Source: Candidatus Cloacimonadota bacterium
GTDB lineage: Bacteria > Cloacimonadota > Cloacimonadia > Cloacimonadales > Cloacimonadaceae
DNA: 5,000 nucleotides
Reading direction: 5' to 3'
Assembly (NCBI GenBank): GCA_012519465.1
Contig: JAAYQD010000225.1
Location: forward strand, 1 to 5,000
The number at the start of each line of letters is the position of its first letter. Positions within the stretch are counted from its first letter, which is position 1. The notes under the pieces are model-generated. The model searched no databases, was not told where the DNA came from, and saw only the letters and a list, made by a program, of their open reading frames with translations. The position numbers were made by a program, and so were the translations under genes. Below, one piece after another: positions 1 through 5,000 of this stretch.

Positions 1-542
1 GGGATTTGCGTATAATTTGGTTTTCCGGCGAGGAACTGGGGCTGTTGGGAAGCTTTGCCTATGCCGAAGCGCACCAGGAGGAGGTGGAATCCAGAGTAAA
101 GCTGGTATTGAATATCGATCTGGCAGGAGACCCCATTGGGCGCAATCTGATGATGGTATTGGGCAGCAAGGAATTGATGGGCTATGCATCCGGTTTGCTG
201 AAAGAAAAGGGATTGCTCTTCACCCCCAGCCTCAATATCTATAGCAGCGATTGTATGCCCTTTAGCGTGTATGAAATACCCTCCATCAATCTGGCGCGGG
301 TGGGCGGCAAAGCACTGTTTTATGGCCACACCGAAGATGACATCGCCAAACATACCAATCAATATGGATTGCAAGACGTCTATCAAGCCGGCATCACACT
401 CCTAAGCCGCATCCTGAATGCCCACTACTATCCGGTGATGAAGGAGATTGACGACTCTCTGCGCGAGAAAATTGAACGCTATTTGTGGTATTCCCTCCTG
501 GAAAAACCAGAGCTGAAATGGAAAGAGAAATACCGCAAATAA
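1..542 (+). CDS. M28-family zinc aminopeptidase/peptidase, 3' part (5' end outside window)
   Basis: This is the C-terminal part of a dizinc exopeptidase of family M28 (aminopeptidase Y/S, glutaminyl-cyclase-like fold). The reading frame is open to the window edge (first full codon at position 3), so the true start lies upstream. Residues here are counted from the TTG codon at 6. FSGEELGLLGS (6-16) matches the family's 'EE-GLLGS' motif: E9 is the expected general base and E10 a zinc ligand. NIDLAGD (36-42) supplies the Asp ligand D38. SSDCMPF (80-86) followed by IPSINLA matches the 'SDH-pF...giP' segment. H108 in YGHTEDD is the last zinc ligand. The first His and Asp ligands would lie upstream of the window. 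About 70 residues follow H108, ending in a charged Lys/Glu-rich tail. The family cleaves N-terminal residues from peptides and is often exported, but any signal peptide is out of view and the substrate cannot be told. The stop is TAA at 540-542. Family assignment is firm; specificity is unknown. Confidence 0.9.
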   Translation, partial: DLRIIWFSGEELGLLGSFAYAEAHQEEVESRVKLVLNIDLAGDPIGRNLMMVLGSKELMGYASGLLKEKGLLFTPSLNIYSSDCMPFSVYEIPSINLARVGGKALFYGHTEDDIAKHTNQYGLQDVYQAGITLLSRILNAHYYPVMKEIDDSLREKIERYLWYSLLEKPELKWKEKYRK

Positions 543-566
543 GGTGCAGGATATTGAGATACGGCA

Positions 567-624
567 AAACAAGTGACGCCATAGCTTCCCTGCGCACTGG
601 TACTGATAAAGGCCACACTTGTTT
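567..624. repeat. Imperfect inverted repeat downstream of the M28 gene; possible weak terminator
   Basis: Arms AAACAAGTGACGCC (567-580) and GGCCACACTTGTTT (611-624) pair at 12 of 14 positions: nine base pairs, a 2x2 mismatch, then three base pairs. They enclose a 30-nt loop. The structure starts 24 nt after the M28 stop codon and is followed by only a weak T-run (the TTT is inside the stem). It could end M28 transcription, or be a structured RNA or protein-binding element. The long loop makes a classical intrinsic terminator doubtful. Confidence 0.35.
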
Positions 625-655
625 ACCCATCGCCTTGATAAAAATTTCGATTTTG

Positions 656-683
656 CTTGACAGCATGGGTGTGGCAAAATAGT
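656..683 (+). promoter_or_regulatory. Candidate sigma-70-type promoter for the barrel-protein gene
   Basis: A perfect -35 hexamer TTGACA lies at 657-662, preceded by C. A -10-like AATAGT (678-683, 4 of 6 matches to TATAAT) follows with a short 15-nt spacer. Transcription would then start near 690, about 14 nt before the Shine-Dalgarno sequence. The -10 is weak. An alternative TGTAAT at 690-695 is 27 nt from the -35, too far for a standard promoter. The same CTTGACA heptamer precedes the acylphosphatase gene. Confidence 0.4.
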
Positions 684-703
684 GATGCATGTAATTGAAT
701 CGC

Positions 704-712
704 AAAGGAGGT
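704..712 (+). promoter_or_regulatory. Strong Shine-Dalgarno sequence that fixes a TTG start at 718
   Basis: AAAGGAGGT (704-712) is an almost ideal anti-16S complement. It is followed by 5 nt and then TTG at 718-720, in frame with the 538-aa protein. An ATG at 713-715 touches the Shine-Dalgarno sequence, is out of frame, and reaches a TGA after one more codon, so it cannot be the gene start. The in-frame GTG (682) and ATG (685) lie upstream of this site and lack such a site of their own. Confidence 0.8.
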
Positions 713-717
713 ATGTT

Positions 718-2334
718 TTGAGACGCTTGGTTTTGACCCTGGCATTCCTGCTGCCGCTGCTTTTATTGGCACAACAGGAATTTGTGGATCCACCGGTAGT
801 TCCCGGAGATCTGCCCGGTTTTTGGACAGATTATGACACTTCCGATTCATTGCAATATAATGCCGGAGGAGTGGTGGGTGCCGTCACAGTGGATGGCATC
901 ACCTATTCCCAGATACGGTTCCGCCCTGAGCTCAATTTTGGCAAGGTGGGCATCTGTCTTGATTTGGATTTTCTGATCGATGGTGATGGCAGATTCCGCC
1001 AACAGGATTGGGAAAACTTCAAAGATTATGTGGGCAAGCTGTTTTACTTTCGTTATGGAAGGCGTAACGACTTTTTCTATATGAAAACGGGCTGTATCTC
1101 AGATTACACCCTGGGGCATGGTTTGATTTTCAATAATTTTTCCAATACGCTCTACTATCCTGAAGAAAAGAATATCGGCACCTACATCGGCATCAATACC
1201 GACATTTCCGGTTTGGGTGGAGAGCTTTATACCCATGATTTGTTTAGGAATCAGATCTTGGCAGGAAAAGTGTATGCCAATCCCTTTCAACACTTGAACA
1301 CAGCCTGGCTGCAAGAGCTGAGGATGGGGATAAATATGGGCTGGGATAGGAACCAGCTTGCCAGATTTCCTGATACAGATGGCGATGGCGTTCCTGATAT
1401 TTATGACAAGTTTCCCAAAAATCCAAACCTGGCAGCTGATACCGATAATGACGGCATTCCCGATGAAGAGGATTGGGATATAAACGGCAATGGTTTTATA
1501 GACGGTCCCTCCAATCCTGCGGTGGATGCCACCTTCCCCGGTATTCATGATTATTATCCCAACTATCCATTTGATAACGATTACCAGCAGGATTACCTTT
1601 TTAGATACAAAAAGAGAAAGTCGGTATTGATCTTTAGCCTGGATTATGAGCTGCCGCTGTTGGATGATGATGATTTTAAGCTGACCCATTATGCAGAGGT
1701 TGCCAAAATCAGGAGTCATGGAGCTGGCTTTGTCTTTCCCGGTTTTGGGGCAAAGTACTCTGTGTTTGAGGCAAAGCTGGAATTCCGCAGATTTGAAAAA
1801 GGCTTTTTGCCCTCCTTCTTTGATCGAACCTATGAGGGTAAGCGCAGTGAGCTAAAGGTGGAGCTGAGGGAATCCGCGCCTGACGACAGCACTCGCAGTG
1901 GCAGAGTTTATTGGCTGAGCACAAAAGATGAGGTGTTGGCAACCATCAATCCCACAATGGGTTGGTTTGGTTATTTGCAAGCAGAATTGTCAGAGATTCT
2001 GGTTTTGAAAATGGCGTATCAGGATATGTATGGCAAAGATATGAAAGCAGGCAAATCCCTGTGGTTCAAGGCAAGCCTAAATCCCAAGTTTATCCCCAAG
2101 TTTAAACAAGCCAATTTTTATTACTCCCAGGTGAATGCCGATTATCTTGATTTTCGCCATCCCCGCAATGTGAATGCCCAGGTGGTGGGGGAGCTAATCT
2201 ACTCCATCGCCCCCAATGCCAATCTCATCGGCAAATACACTGAACACTATACAGATATAAACAACGATGGGCGCATCAAAGGCAAAAAAGAAGTGAAAGA
2301 GATTCTTTCTTTCGGTGTGGAATTTATCTTCTAA
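718..2334 (+). CDS. Secreted probable outer-membrane beta-barrel protein with TSP3/EF-hand-like calcium loops
   Basis: I do not recognise a named family. The TTG start at 718 is chosen because an excellent Shine-Dalgarno sequence sits 5 nt upstream and because it gives a clean signal peptide: MRR, hydrophobic core to about residue 17, likely cleavage after LLLLA (A18), mature protein starting QQEF. The mature chain is rich in alternating aromatic/polar strands and ends FGVEFIF with a C-terminal Phe (F538), typical of outer-membrane barrel insertion signals. Acidic calcium-loop-like motifs occur at IDGDGRF (87-93), DTDGDGVPD (219-227), DTDNDGIPD (241-249), DINGNGFID (254-262) and DINNDGRI (513-520). 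The 219-262 block resembles thrombospondin type-3 repeats. Conserved-looking RYGRRNDFFY and YTLGHGLIFNNF segments lie in the N-terminal third. It is flanked by spacers on both sides and has its own promoter candidate, so it is probably monocistronic. Role (porin, adhesin or structural) is unknown; barrel assignment is inference. Confidence 0.72.
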   Translation: MRRLVLTLAFLLPLLLLAQQEFVDPPVVPGDLPGFWTDYDTSDSLQYNAGGVVGAVTVDGITYSQIRFRPELNFGKVGICLDLDFLIDGDGRFRQQDWENFKDYVGKLFYFRYGRRNDFFYMKTGCISDYTLGHGLIFNNFSNTLYYPEEKNIGTYIGINTDISGLGGELYTHDLFRNQILAGKVYANPFQHLNTAWLQELRMGINMGWDRNQLARFPDTDGDGVPDIYDKFPKNPNLAADTDNDGIPDEEDWDINGNGFIDGPSNPAVDATFPGIHDYYPNYPFDNDYQQDYLFRYKKRKSVLIFSLDYELPLLDDDDFKLTHYAEVAKIRSHGAGFVFPGFGAKYSVFEAKLEFRRFEKGFLPSFFDRTYEGKRSELKVELRESAPDDSTRSGRVYWLSTKDEVLATINPTMGWFGYLQAELSEILVLKMAYQDMYGKDMKAGKSLWFKASLNPKFIPKFKQANFYYSQVNADYLDFRHPRNVNAQVVGELIYSIAPNANLIGKYTEHYTDINNDGRIKGKKEVKEILSFGVEFIF

Positions 2335-2350
2335 GACCATGAAAAGATTC

Positions 2351-2369
2351 AAAAACAACGCTGTTTTTT
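2351..2369 (+). terminator. Small A/T-rich hairpin after the barrel gene, weak terminator candidate
   Basis: AAAAACA (2351-2357) pairs with TGTTTTT (2362-2368) around a 4-nt ACGC loop, 16 nt after the stop codon at 2334. The T-run is part of the stem and the stem has a single G:C-type pair, so it would be weak alone. It may add to the stronger structure just downstream. Confidence 0.2.
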
Positions 2370-2379
2370 GTAATTCCCG

Positions 2380-2423
2380 ACAGTTTATGGCATCCGCTTG
2401 GAGGCGTGTTGCAACTGTTTTTT
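2380..2423 (+). terminator. Probable intrinsic terminator of the barrel-protein gene
   Basis: A discontinuous hairpin can be drawn. ACAGTT (2380-2385) with AACTGT (2413-2418), GCA (2390-2392) with TGC (2410-2412), and CGC (2395-2397) with GCG (2404-2406) close on a TTGGAG apex. There are bulges of 4 nt on the left, then a 2/3-nt internal loop. It is followed immediately by TTTTTT (2418-2423). It lies 46 nt after the stop codon and upstream of the next promoter candidate, as expected for a transcription-unit boundary. The bulges reduce certainty. Confidence 0.4.
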
Positions 2424-2446
2424 ATGGCACTTTTATAAAAGGAAGT

Positions 2447-2475
2447 CTTGACAAATACCCGCCATCCACAAAGAT
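2447..2475 (+). promoter_or_regulatory. Candidate promoter of the acylphosphatase-M23-sigma run
   Basis: CTTGACA (2447-2453) contains a perfect -35 TTGACA (2448-2453). The best -10 at normal distance is AAAGAT (2470-2475, 3 of 6, 16-nt spacer), which would start the transcript near 2482, about 24 nt before the ATG. A better -10-like TATTAT (2481-2486) is 27 nt from the -35, too far for a standard promoter. The -35 is convincing; the -10 is not. Confidence 0.4.
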
Positions 2476-2505
2476 GCTCCTATTATATCAAATTGAGAAG
2501 AATCT

Positions 2506-2778
2506 ATGGCTGTATGGGAACTAACCGTCACTGGCAGAGTTCAGGGAGTGGGGTTTCGCTGGTTTGTGAAACGCCTTGCCTTGGGCATGGAAGTGACCGG
2601 ATGGGTTCGTAACATGCCGGATTCCAGTGTGTTGGTTTTGGCACAGGCTCAGGAAGATGTGTTGAACGTCTTTGTGAGTCTCATGCGCCTTGGTAATTCA
2701 CGTGCGTCAGTTGCCAAGATCGATATTTCACCTCTTGATGACAGTAAAGATTATTATGATTTTGAAATACGAAAATAA
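2506..2778 (+). CDS. acyP: Acylphosphatase
   Basis: A small cytoplasmic hydrolase of 90 aa, the normal length for the family, which hydrolyses carboxyl-phosphate bonds such as those of acetyl phosphate or 1,3-bisphosphoglycerate (EC 3.6.1.7). The signature GRVQGVGFRWFVKR (10-23) forms the phosphate-binding loop with catalytic R18. GWVRNMPDSS (32-41) carries the second signature with catalytic N36; the usual 'PDG' is PDS here. The C-terminal YYDFEIRK matches the family's final beta strand. The ATG at 2506 is preceded by a modest GAGAAG Shine-Dalgarno (2495-2500), and nothing is missing from the fold at this start. It is the first gene after the promoter candidate at 2447. Its 3' end probably overlaps the start of the M23 peptidase gene, suggesting translational coupling. 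No functional tie between acylphosphatase and the downstream envelope and sigma genes is evident. Confidence 0.95.
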   Translation: MAVWELTVTGRVQGVGFRWFVKRLALGMEVTGWVRNMPDSSVLVLAQAQEDVLNVFVSLMRLGNSRASVAKIDISPLDDSKDYYDFEIRK

Positions 2779-4033
2779 AACCTGTCAATTCCCGCATGGG
2801 ATTGACCAGCCCAAGGTTCCTTCTGGATTTGGGCGCATCCTGATGATGGTATTGGTTTTGCTGCTATTTTTGCCAGCACTGCTGTTTGCCGATTATCAAT
2901 ACCATACCGTGAAAAAAGGTGACACCTTGTATTCCTTGGCTAGAAATAATGGAGTCACAGTAAACCAAATCAAAGAGCTGAATAACCTGACATCTGAAAC
3001 CTTAATGATTGGGCAAAAACTGAAAATAAAGGAAATCCCGGCGCCCAAACCCAAGCCTGTTACACCTGCTCAGCCGGCAAGCCCTCCCACGCCTCCACCT
3101 GCTCCAAAACCTCCCACGCCTTCAGAACCCAGCACTCAATCCCCTGCTTCAGGCTCTCAAACTACCAATCTGCCGGATGATTACTATCACATTGTTCAGC
3201 CCAGTGAGGGTCCTTATAGGATCTCGCAAGACTATGGCTTGAGCACTGCTGACTTTTTTAGATGGAACAACAAAACCAGCTGGGATGAATTCATCATCCA
3301 CCCCGGAGACAGGCTCATTATCAAGAATCCTGACGGCCTCAAACCTGCCCCTCAGACCGAAGAGCCCTCCACACCCAAGCCCGAAGTGGGCACCACCCCT
3401 GCAGAGCCTTCAGCGAGCCCTGCCCAGCCAGATACAATAGTGGTGGTAAAGACCCACACGGTGCGCAAGGGAGATACCCTCTATAATATCTCGCAACGAT
3501 ATGGCGTGACGGTGGATCATATAAAAACCAAAAACAGCCTTAGCTCAAATGATATCAGAGTGGGGCAAATCCTATATTTGGAAGGCACACCTCCAGCATC
3601 GGGCAAAGCACCTCTCTCCCCATCTCTCACAGAAGCGGATTTGGAAACCACAGAAGTGCTGCGCACAGACCTTTTTATCCCCACGCAAGGCAGGGTATCC
3701 TCAGAATTTGGCATCCGCAATGGAAAGCCACACAAGGGCATTGACATCGCTGCCAAATCTGGCACACCCATCCATGCCGTCTTGGATGGTGTGGTGGTAT
3801 ATTCTGGTCCTCAGGGCAATTATGGCAATGTGATCGTAATCGAACATCCTGACTTTGTGATGACCGTATATGCCCACAACGAGAGGAATCTGGTAAACGT
3901 GAACGACAAGGTGAGTAAGGGACAATTGATAGCCTATGTGGGCAGCACAGGCAACGCCAGCGGACCTCACCTCCACTTTGAATATCGCATCAAAGGCAAG
4001 GCAATCAACCCTCGTAAGGTATTAAGTTTATAG
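2756..4033 (+). CDS. Secreted LysM-repeat M23 (LytM-type) peptidoglycan endopeptidase
   Basis: A 425-aa envelope enzyme predicted to bind peptidoglycan glycan strands through LysM domains and cut peptide cross-links. After an N-terminal stretch of about 27 residues comes a hydrophobic segment (28-44, RILMMVLVLLLFLPALLFA) with possible cleavage after A45. LysM1 is 49-91, with the KKGDTLYSLA motif. A Pro-rich linker follows (95-138). LysM2 is 143-190 and divergent (PSEGPYRIS in place of GDTLYSIS). A second Pro-rich linker spans about 191-230. LysM3 is 234-275 (RKGDTLYNIS). The M23 domain is about 307-423 with all zinc and active-site residues: H326 and D330 (HKGID), H374 (YAH), and H405/H407 (HLHFE). 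It should be active, unlike degenerate NlpD/EnvC. The start is uncertain: ATG 2756 or TTG 2762 overlap the acyP end; ATG 2843/2846 would leave a signal peptide with no basic n-region; GTG 2690 lies deep in acyP. None has a good Shine-Dalgarno. The sigma gene follows after 3 nt. Confidence 0.92.
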   Translation: MILKYENKTCQFPHGIDQPKVPSGFGRILMMVLVLLLFLPALLFADYQYHTVKKGDTLYSLARNNGVTVNQIKELNNLTSETLMIGQKLKIKEIPAPKPKPVTPAQPASPPTPPPAPKPPTPSEPSTQSPASGSQTTNLPDDYYHIVQPSEGPYRISQDYGLSTADFFRWNNKTSWDEFIIHPGDRLIIKNPDGLKPAPQTEEPSTPKPEVGTTPAEPSASPAQPDTIVVVKTHTVRKGDTLYNISQRYGVTVDHIKTKNSLSSNDIRVGQILYLEGTPPASGKAPLSPSLTEADLETTEVLRTDLFIPTQGRVSSEFGIRNGKPHKGIDIAAKSGTPIHAVLDGVVVYSGPQGNYGNVIVIEHPDFVMTVYAHNERNLVNVNDKVSKGQLIAYVGSTGNASGPHLHFEYRIKGKAINPRKVLSL

Positions 4034-4036
4034 GAT

Positions 4037-4930
4037 ATGGCAAGATTTAGGGGCACCATCAAAAAAGAAAGCGTCTTTGCAGATAAAGCACTGCAAAACT
4101 ACCTGCGTGATATCAGCAAATTCAAGGCATTAAGCCGTGAAGAAGAGCGGGAGCTGGGCATCCGTGCCCAAAAAGGTGACCAGGAAGCGATAAACCGGCT
4201 GGCACAAGCCAATCTCAAATTTGTGGTAAAGATAGCCGCCCGCTATCAAAACCGTGGTTTATCCCTGTCTGAATTGATCAGTGAAGGCAATATAGGGCTG
4301 ATCAAGGCCATCGAACGTTTTGACCCAGAGAAAGACATCAAGCTGATTTCTTATGCCATCTGGTGGATAAAACAGCGCATCATGTTGGCTGTATCCGAAA
4401 AAAGCTCTCTCATCCGCGTTCCCCTGGGCAAGGCCAGCAGCGCACATCGCATCAAAGCCACCAGTGACCGGATATTTAGCGAAACCGGGCAAAAACCCTC
4501 CGCCAAACAGATTGGCAAAGTGATGAACCTGCCTGCCAGTACGATTGATCAGATCTCAGGTCAAATGGTGGAAACCACCTCGTTTGACGACATCATCCAG
4601 ACAGATAACTTTTCTTCATACACCACCCGTGATCTGATAGAAGATACAGAGAGTGCGGATCCGCAGCAGATTTACTATCAGGATAGGATGAAACAGCGCA
4701 TCAATTTGGCTTTGGACAAGCTGGATGAGCGGGAGGCAAATATCATCAGGGATTATTTTGGACTCAATGAAGAGAAAGAGCCGCAAAACTTTGCCCAGAT
4801 TGCCGAGAGGATAGGCCTTTCGCGGGAGCGGGTGAGGCAGATCCAAAAAGAGGCATTGCGCAAAATGATGTTGGAGCTGCGCCCCTCTGAAGACAGCTTT
4901 GTTGATGATTTTATCGAGCGTTATGGCTAA
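4037..4930 (+). CDS. RpoD-family (sigma-70) RNA polymerase sigma factor, short form without region 1.1
   Basis: A 297-aa promoter-recognition subunit of RNA polymerase. Region 1.2 is at about 18-48 (LQNYLRDISK...EEE). Regions 2.1-2.2 run about 51-95 (NLKFVVKIAARYQNRGLSL, then SEGNIGLIKAIERFD). Regions 2.3-2.4 are at 100-119 (SYAIWWIKQRIMLAV), with the tandem Trp W109/W110 and Q113. Region 3.0 includes IRVPLG (126-131). Region 4 spans about 224-280, with LDEREANIIRDYFGL and the helix-turn-helix GLSRERVRQIQKEALRK (260-276). R263, E264 and R267 align with E. coli sigma-70 R584, E585 and R588, which read the -35 element. There is no region 1.1 or non-conserved insert, as in FCB-group primary sigma factors. 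It may be the housekeeping sigma or an RpoS/SigA-like group 2 factor; the sequence alone does not decide. ATG 4037 is 3 nt after the peptidase stop, with only an AGGA (4032-4035) too close to the ATG, so translation is probably coupled to the upstream gene. Confidence 0.93.
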   Translation: MARFRGTIKKESVFADKALQNYLRDISKFKALSREEERELGIRAQKGDQEAINRLAQANLKFVVKIAARYQNRGLSLSELISEGNIGLIKAIERFDPEKDIKLISYAIWWIKQRIMLAVSEKSSLIRVPLGKASSAHRIKATSDRIFSETGQKPSAKQIGKVMNLPASTIDQISGQMVETTSFDDIIQTDNFSSYTTRDLIEDTESADPQQIYYQDRMKQRINLALDKLDEREANIIRDYFGLNEEKEPQNFAQIAERIGLSRERVRQIQKEALRKMMLELRPSEDSFVDDFIERYG

Positions 4931-4944
4931 GAGATTAAAGAATT

Positions 4945-4950
4945 AGGAGA
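4945..4950 (+). promoter_or_regulatory. Ribosome binding site for the gene starting at 4956
   Basis: AGGAGA (4945-4950) lies 5 nt before ATG 4956 in the 25-nt gap after the sigma stop codon. It is the clearest Shine-Dalgarno in the acyP-M23-sigma run and supports a real downstream gene co-transcribed with the sigma factor. Confidence 0.65.
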
Positions 4951-4955
4951 TAAAG

Positions 4956-5000
4956 ATGTTTCGCAATTTCGACGAAATGAAGGAATATGTGAAAGGCAGA
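4956..5000 (+). CDS. Start of an unidentified gene, cut by the window end
   Basis: Fifteen codons are visible, MFRNFDEMKEYVKGR, and the frame is open to the last base. The start is supported by AGGAGA with 5-nt spacing and by its position 25 nt after the sigma factor stop on the same strand. The charged opening 'NFDEM-EYVK' resembles the first helix of phosphate acetyl/butyryltransferase-type enzymes, but fifteen residues are too few to name it, so this is only a guess. It is probably in the same transcription unit as the sigma gene. Confidence 0.6.
   Translation, partial: MFRNFDEMKEYVKGR

Noticed and set aside
485..682. Forward open frame of 65 codons across the M28 end and the spacer
   Set aside because: Its start lies inside the M28 gene in another frame, no Shine-Dalgarno was seen, and the product resembles nothing I know. 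The spacer is better explained by the inverted repeat and promoter.
394..705. Reverse-strand open frames of 91-103 codons covering the M28 3' end and the first spacer
   Set aside because: They are antisense to a clear M28 gene for much of their length, have no recognisable domain, and no convincing ribosome binding site was seen. They are best explained as chance open frames.
1099..1719. Long reverse-strand open frame (206 codons) inside the barrel-protein gene
   Set aside because: It is Ile/Val-rich, as expected for the antisense of Asp/Asn/Tyr-rich codons, shows no domain and lies fully within a gene with a signal peptide and Shine-Dalgarno.
2315..2524. Forward open frame of 69 codons across the second spacer
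   Set aside because: It starts within the barrel-protein gene and runs over the terminator-like hairpin, the promoter candidate and the acyP start, so it is unlikely to be translated.
3045..3170. Pro/Ser/Thr-rich, C-rich stretch as a possible DNA repeat array
   Set aside because: It is a low-complexity Pro-rich linker between LysM domains. There is no regular repeat unit at DNA level.
3741..3746. TTGACA inside the M23 gene
   Set aside because: It encodes Ile-Asp of the conserved HKGID zinc motif and has no -10 at a suitable distance.
3795..3803. TGGTATATT, an extended -10-like element inside the M23 gene about 235 nt upstream of the sigma start, reminiscent of the rpoS promoter within nlpD
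   Set aside because: No matching -35 at 16-18 nt, and the bases are explained by the Val-Tyr codons of a conserved M23 strand. Only transcript mapping could revive it.

Overview
The window looks like chromosomal DNA from a Gram-negative-type (diderm) bacterium of moderate G+C. The evidence for an outer membrane is a secreted beta-barrel-like protein ending in Phe and an exported LysM/M23 peptidoglycan peptidase. The short RpoD-type sigma factor (297 aa, no region 1.1, region 2.4 reading YAIWWIKQ) resembles the primary sigma factors of the Bacteroidetes/FCB lineage. Candidatus Cloacimonadota would fit the overall style, but that assignment is an impression and was not tested. All genes lie on the + strand. 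I see no mobile element, CRISPR array, tRNA or rRNA.

Layout. 1-542 is the 3' part of an M28-family zinc aminopeptidase whose start lies outside the window. 543-717 is a non-coding spacer with an imperfect inverted repeat (567-624), a CTTGACA promoter candidate and a near-perfect Shine-Dalgarno sequence that sets a TTG start at 718. 718-2334 encodes a 538-aa secreted protein, probably an outer-membrane beta-barrel, with several calcium-loop-like segments including a thrombospondin type-3-like pair. 2335-2505 is a second spacer with a terminator-like hairpin plus T-run (2380-2423) and a second CTTGACA promoter candidate. 2506-4930 is a compact run of three genes: acylphosphatase, a three-LysM M23 endopeptidase, and an RpoD-family sigma factor. 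The first two overlap or nearly touch, and the last two are 3 nt apart. A further gene starts at 4956 after a good Shine-Dalgarno sequence and runs off the window.

How the genes work together. The two spacers divide the window into an upstream peptidase unit, a probably single-gene outer-membrane unit, and an acyP-M23-sigma unit that may continue into the gene at 4956. The LysM-M23 gene directly followed by a sigma-70 family gene recalls the enterobacterial nlpD-rpoS pair, although this M23 domain keeps all its zinc ligands, unlike NlpD. The sigma factor keeps the region 4.2 Arg/Glu/Arg residues that read TTGACA-type -35 elements, which agrees with the two TTGACA hexamers in the spacers. I do not see a clearly new system here. 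The most notable points are the peptidase-sigma linkage, the calcium-loop-decorated barrel, and the TTG start overlapped by a two-codon mini-ORF.
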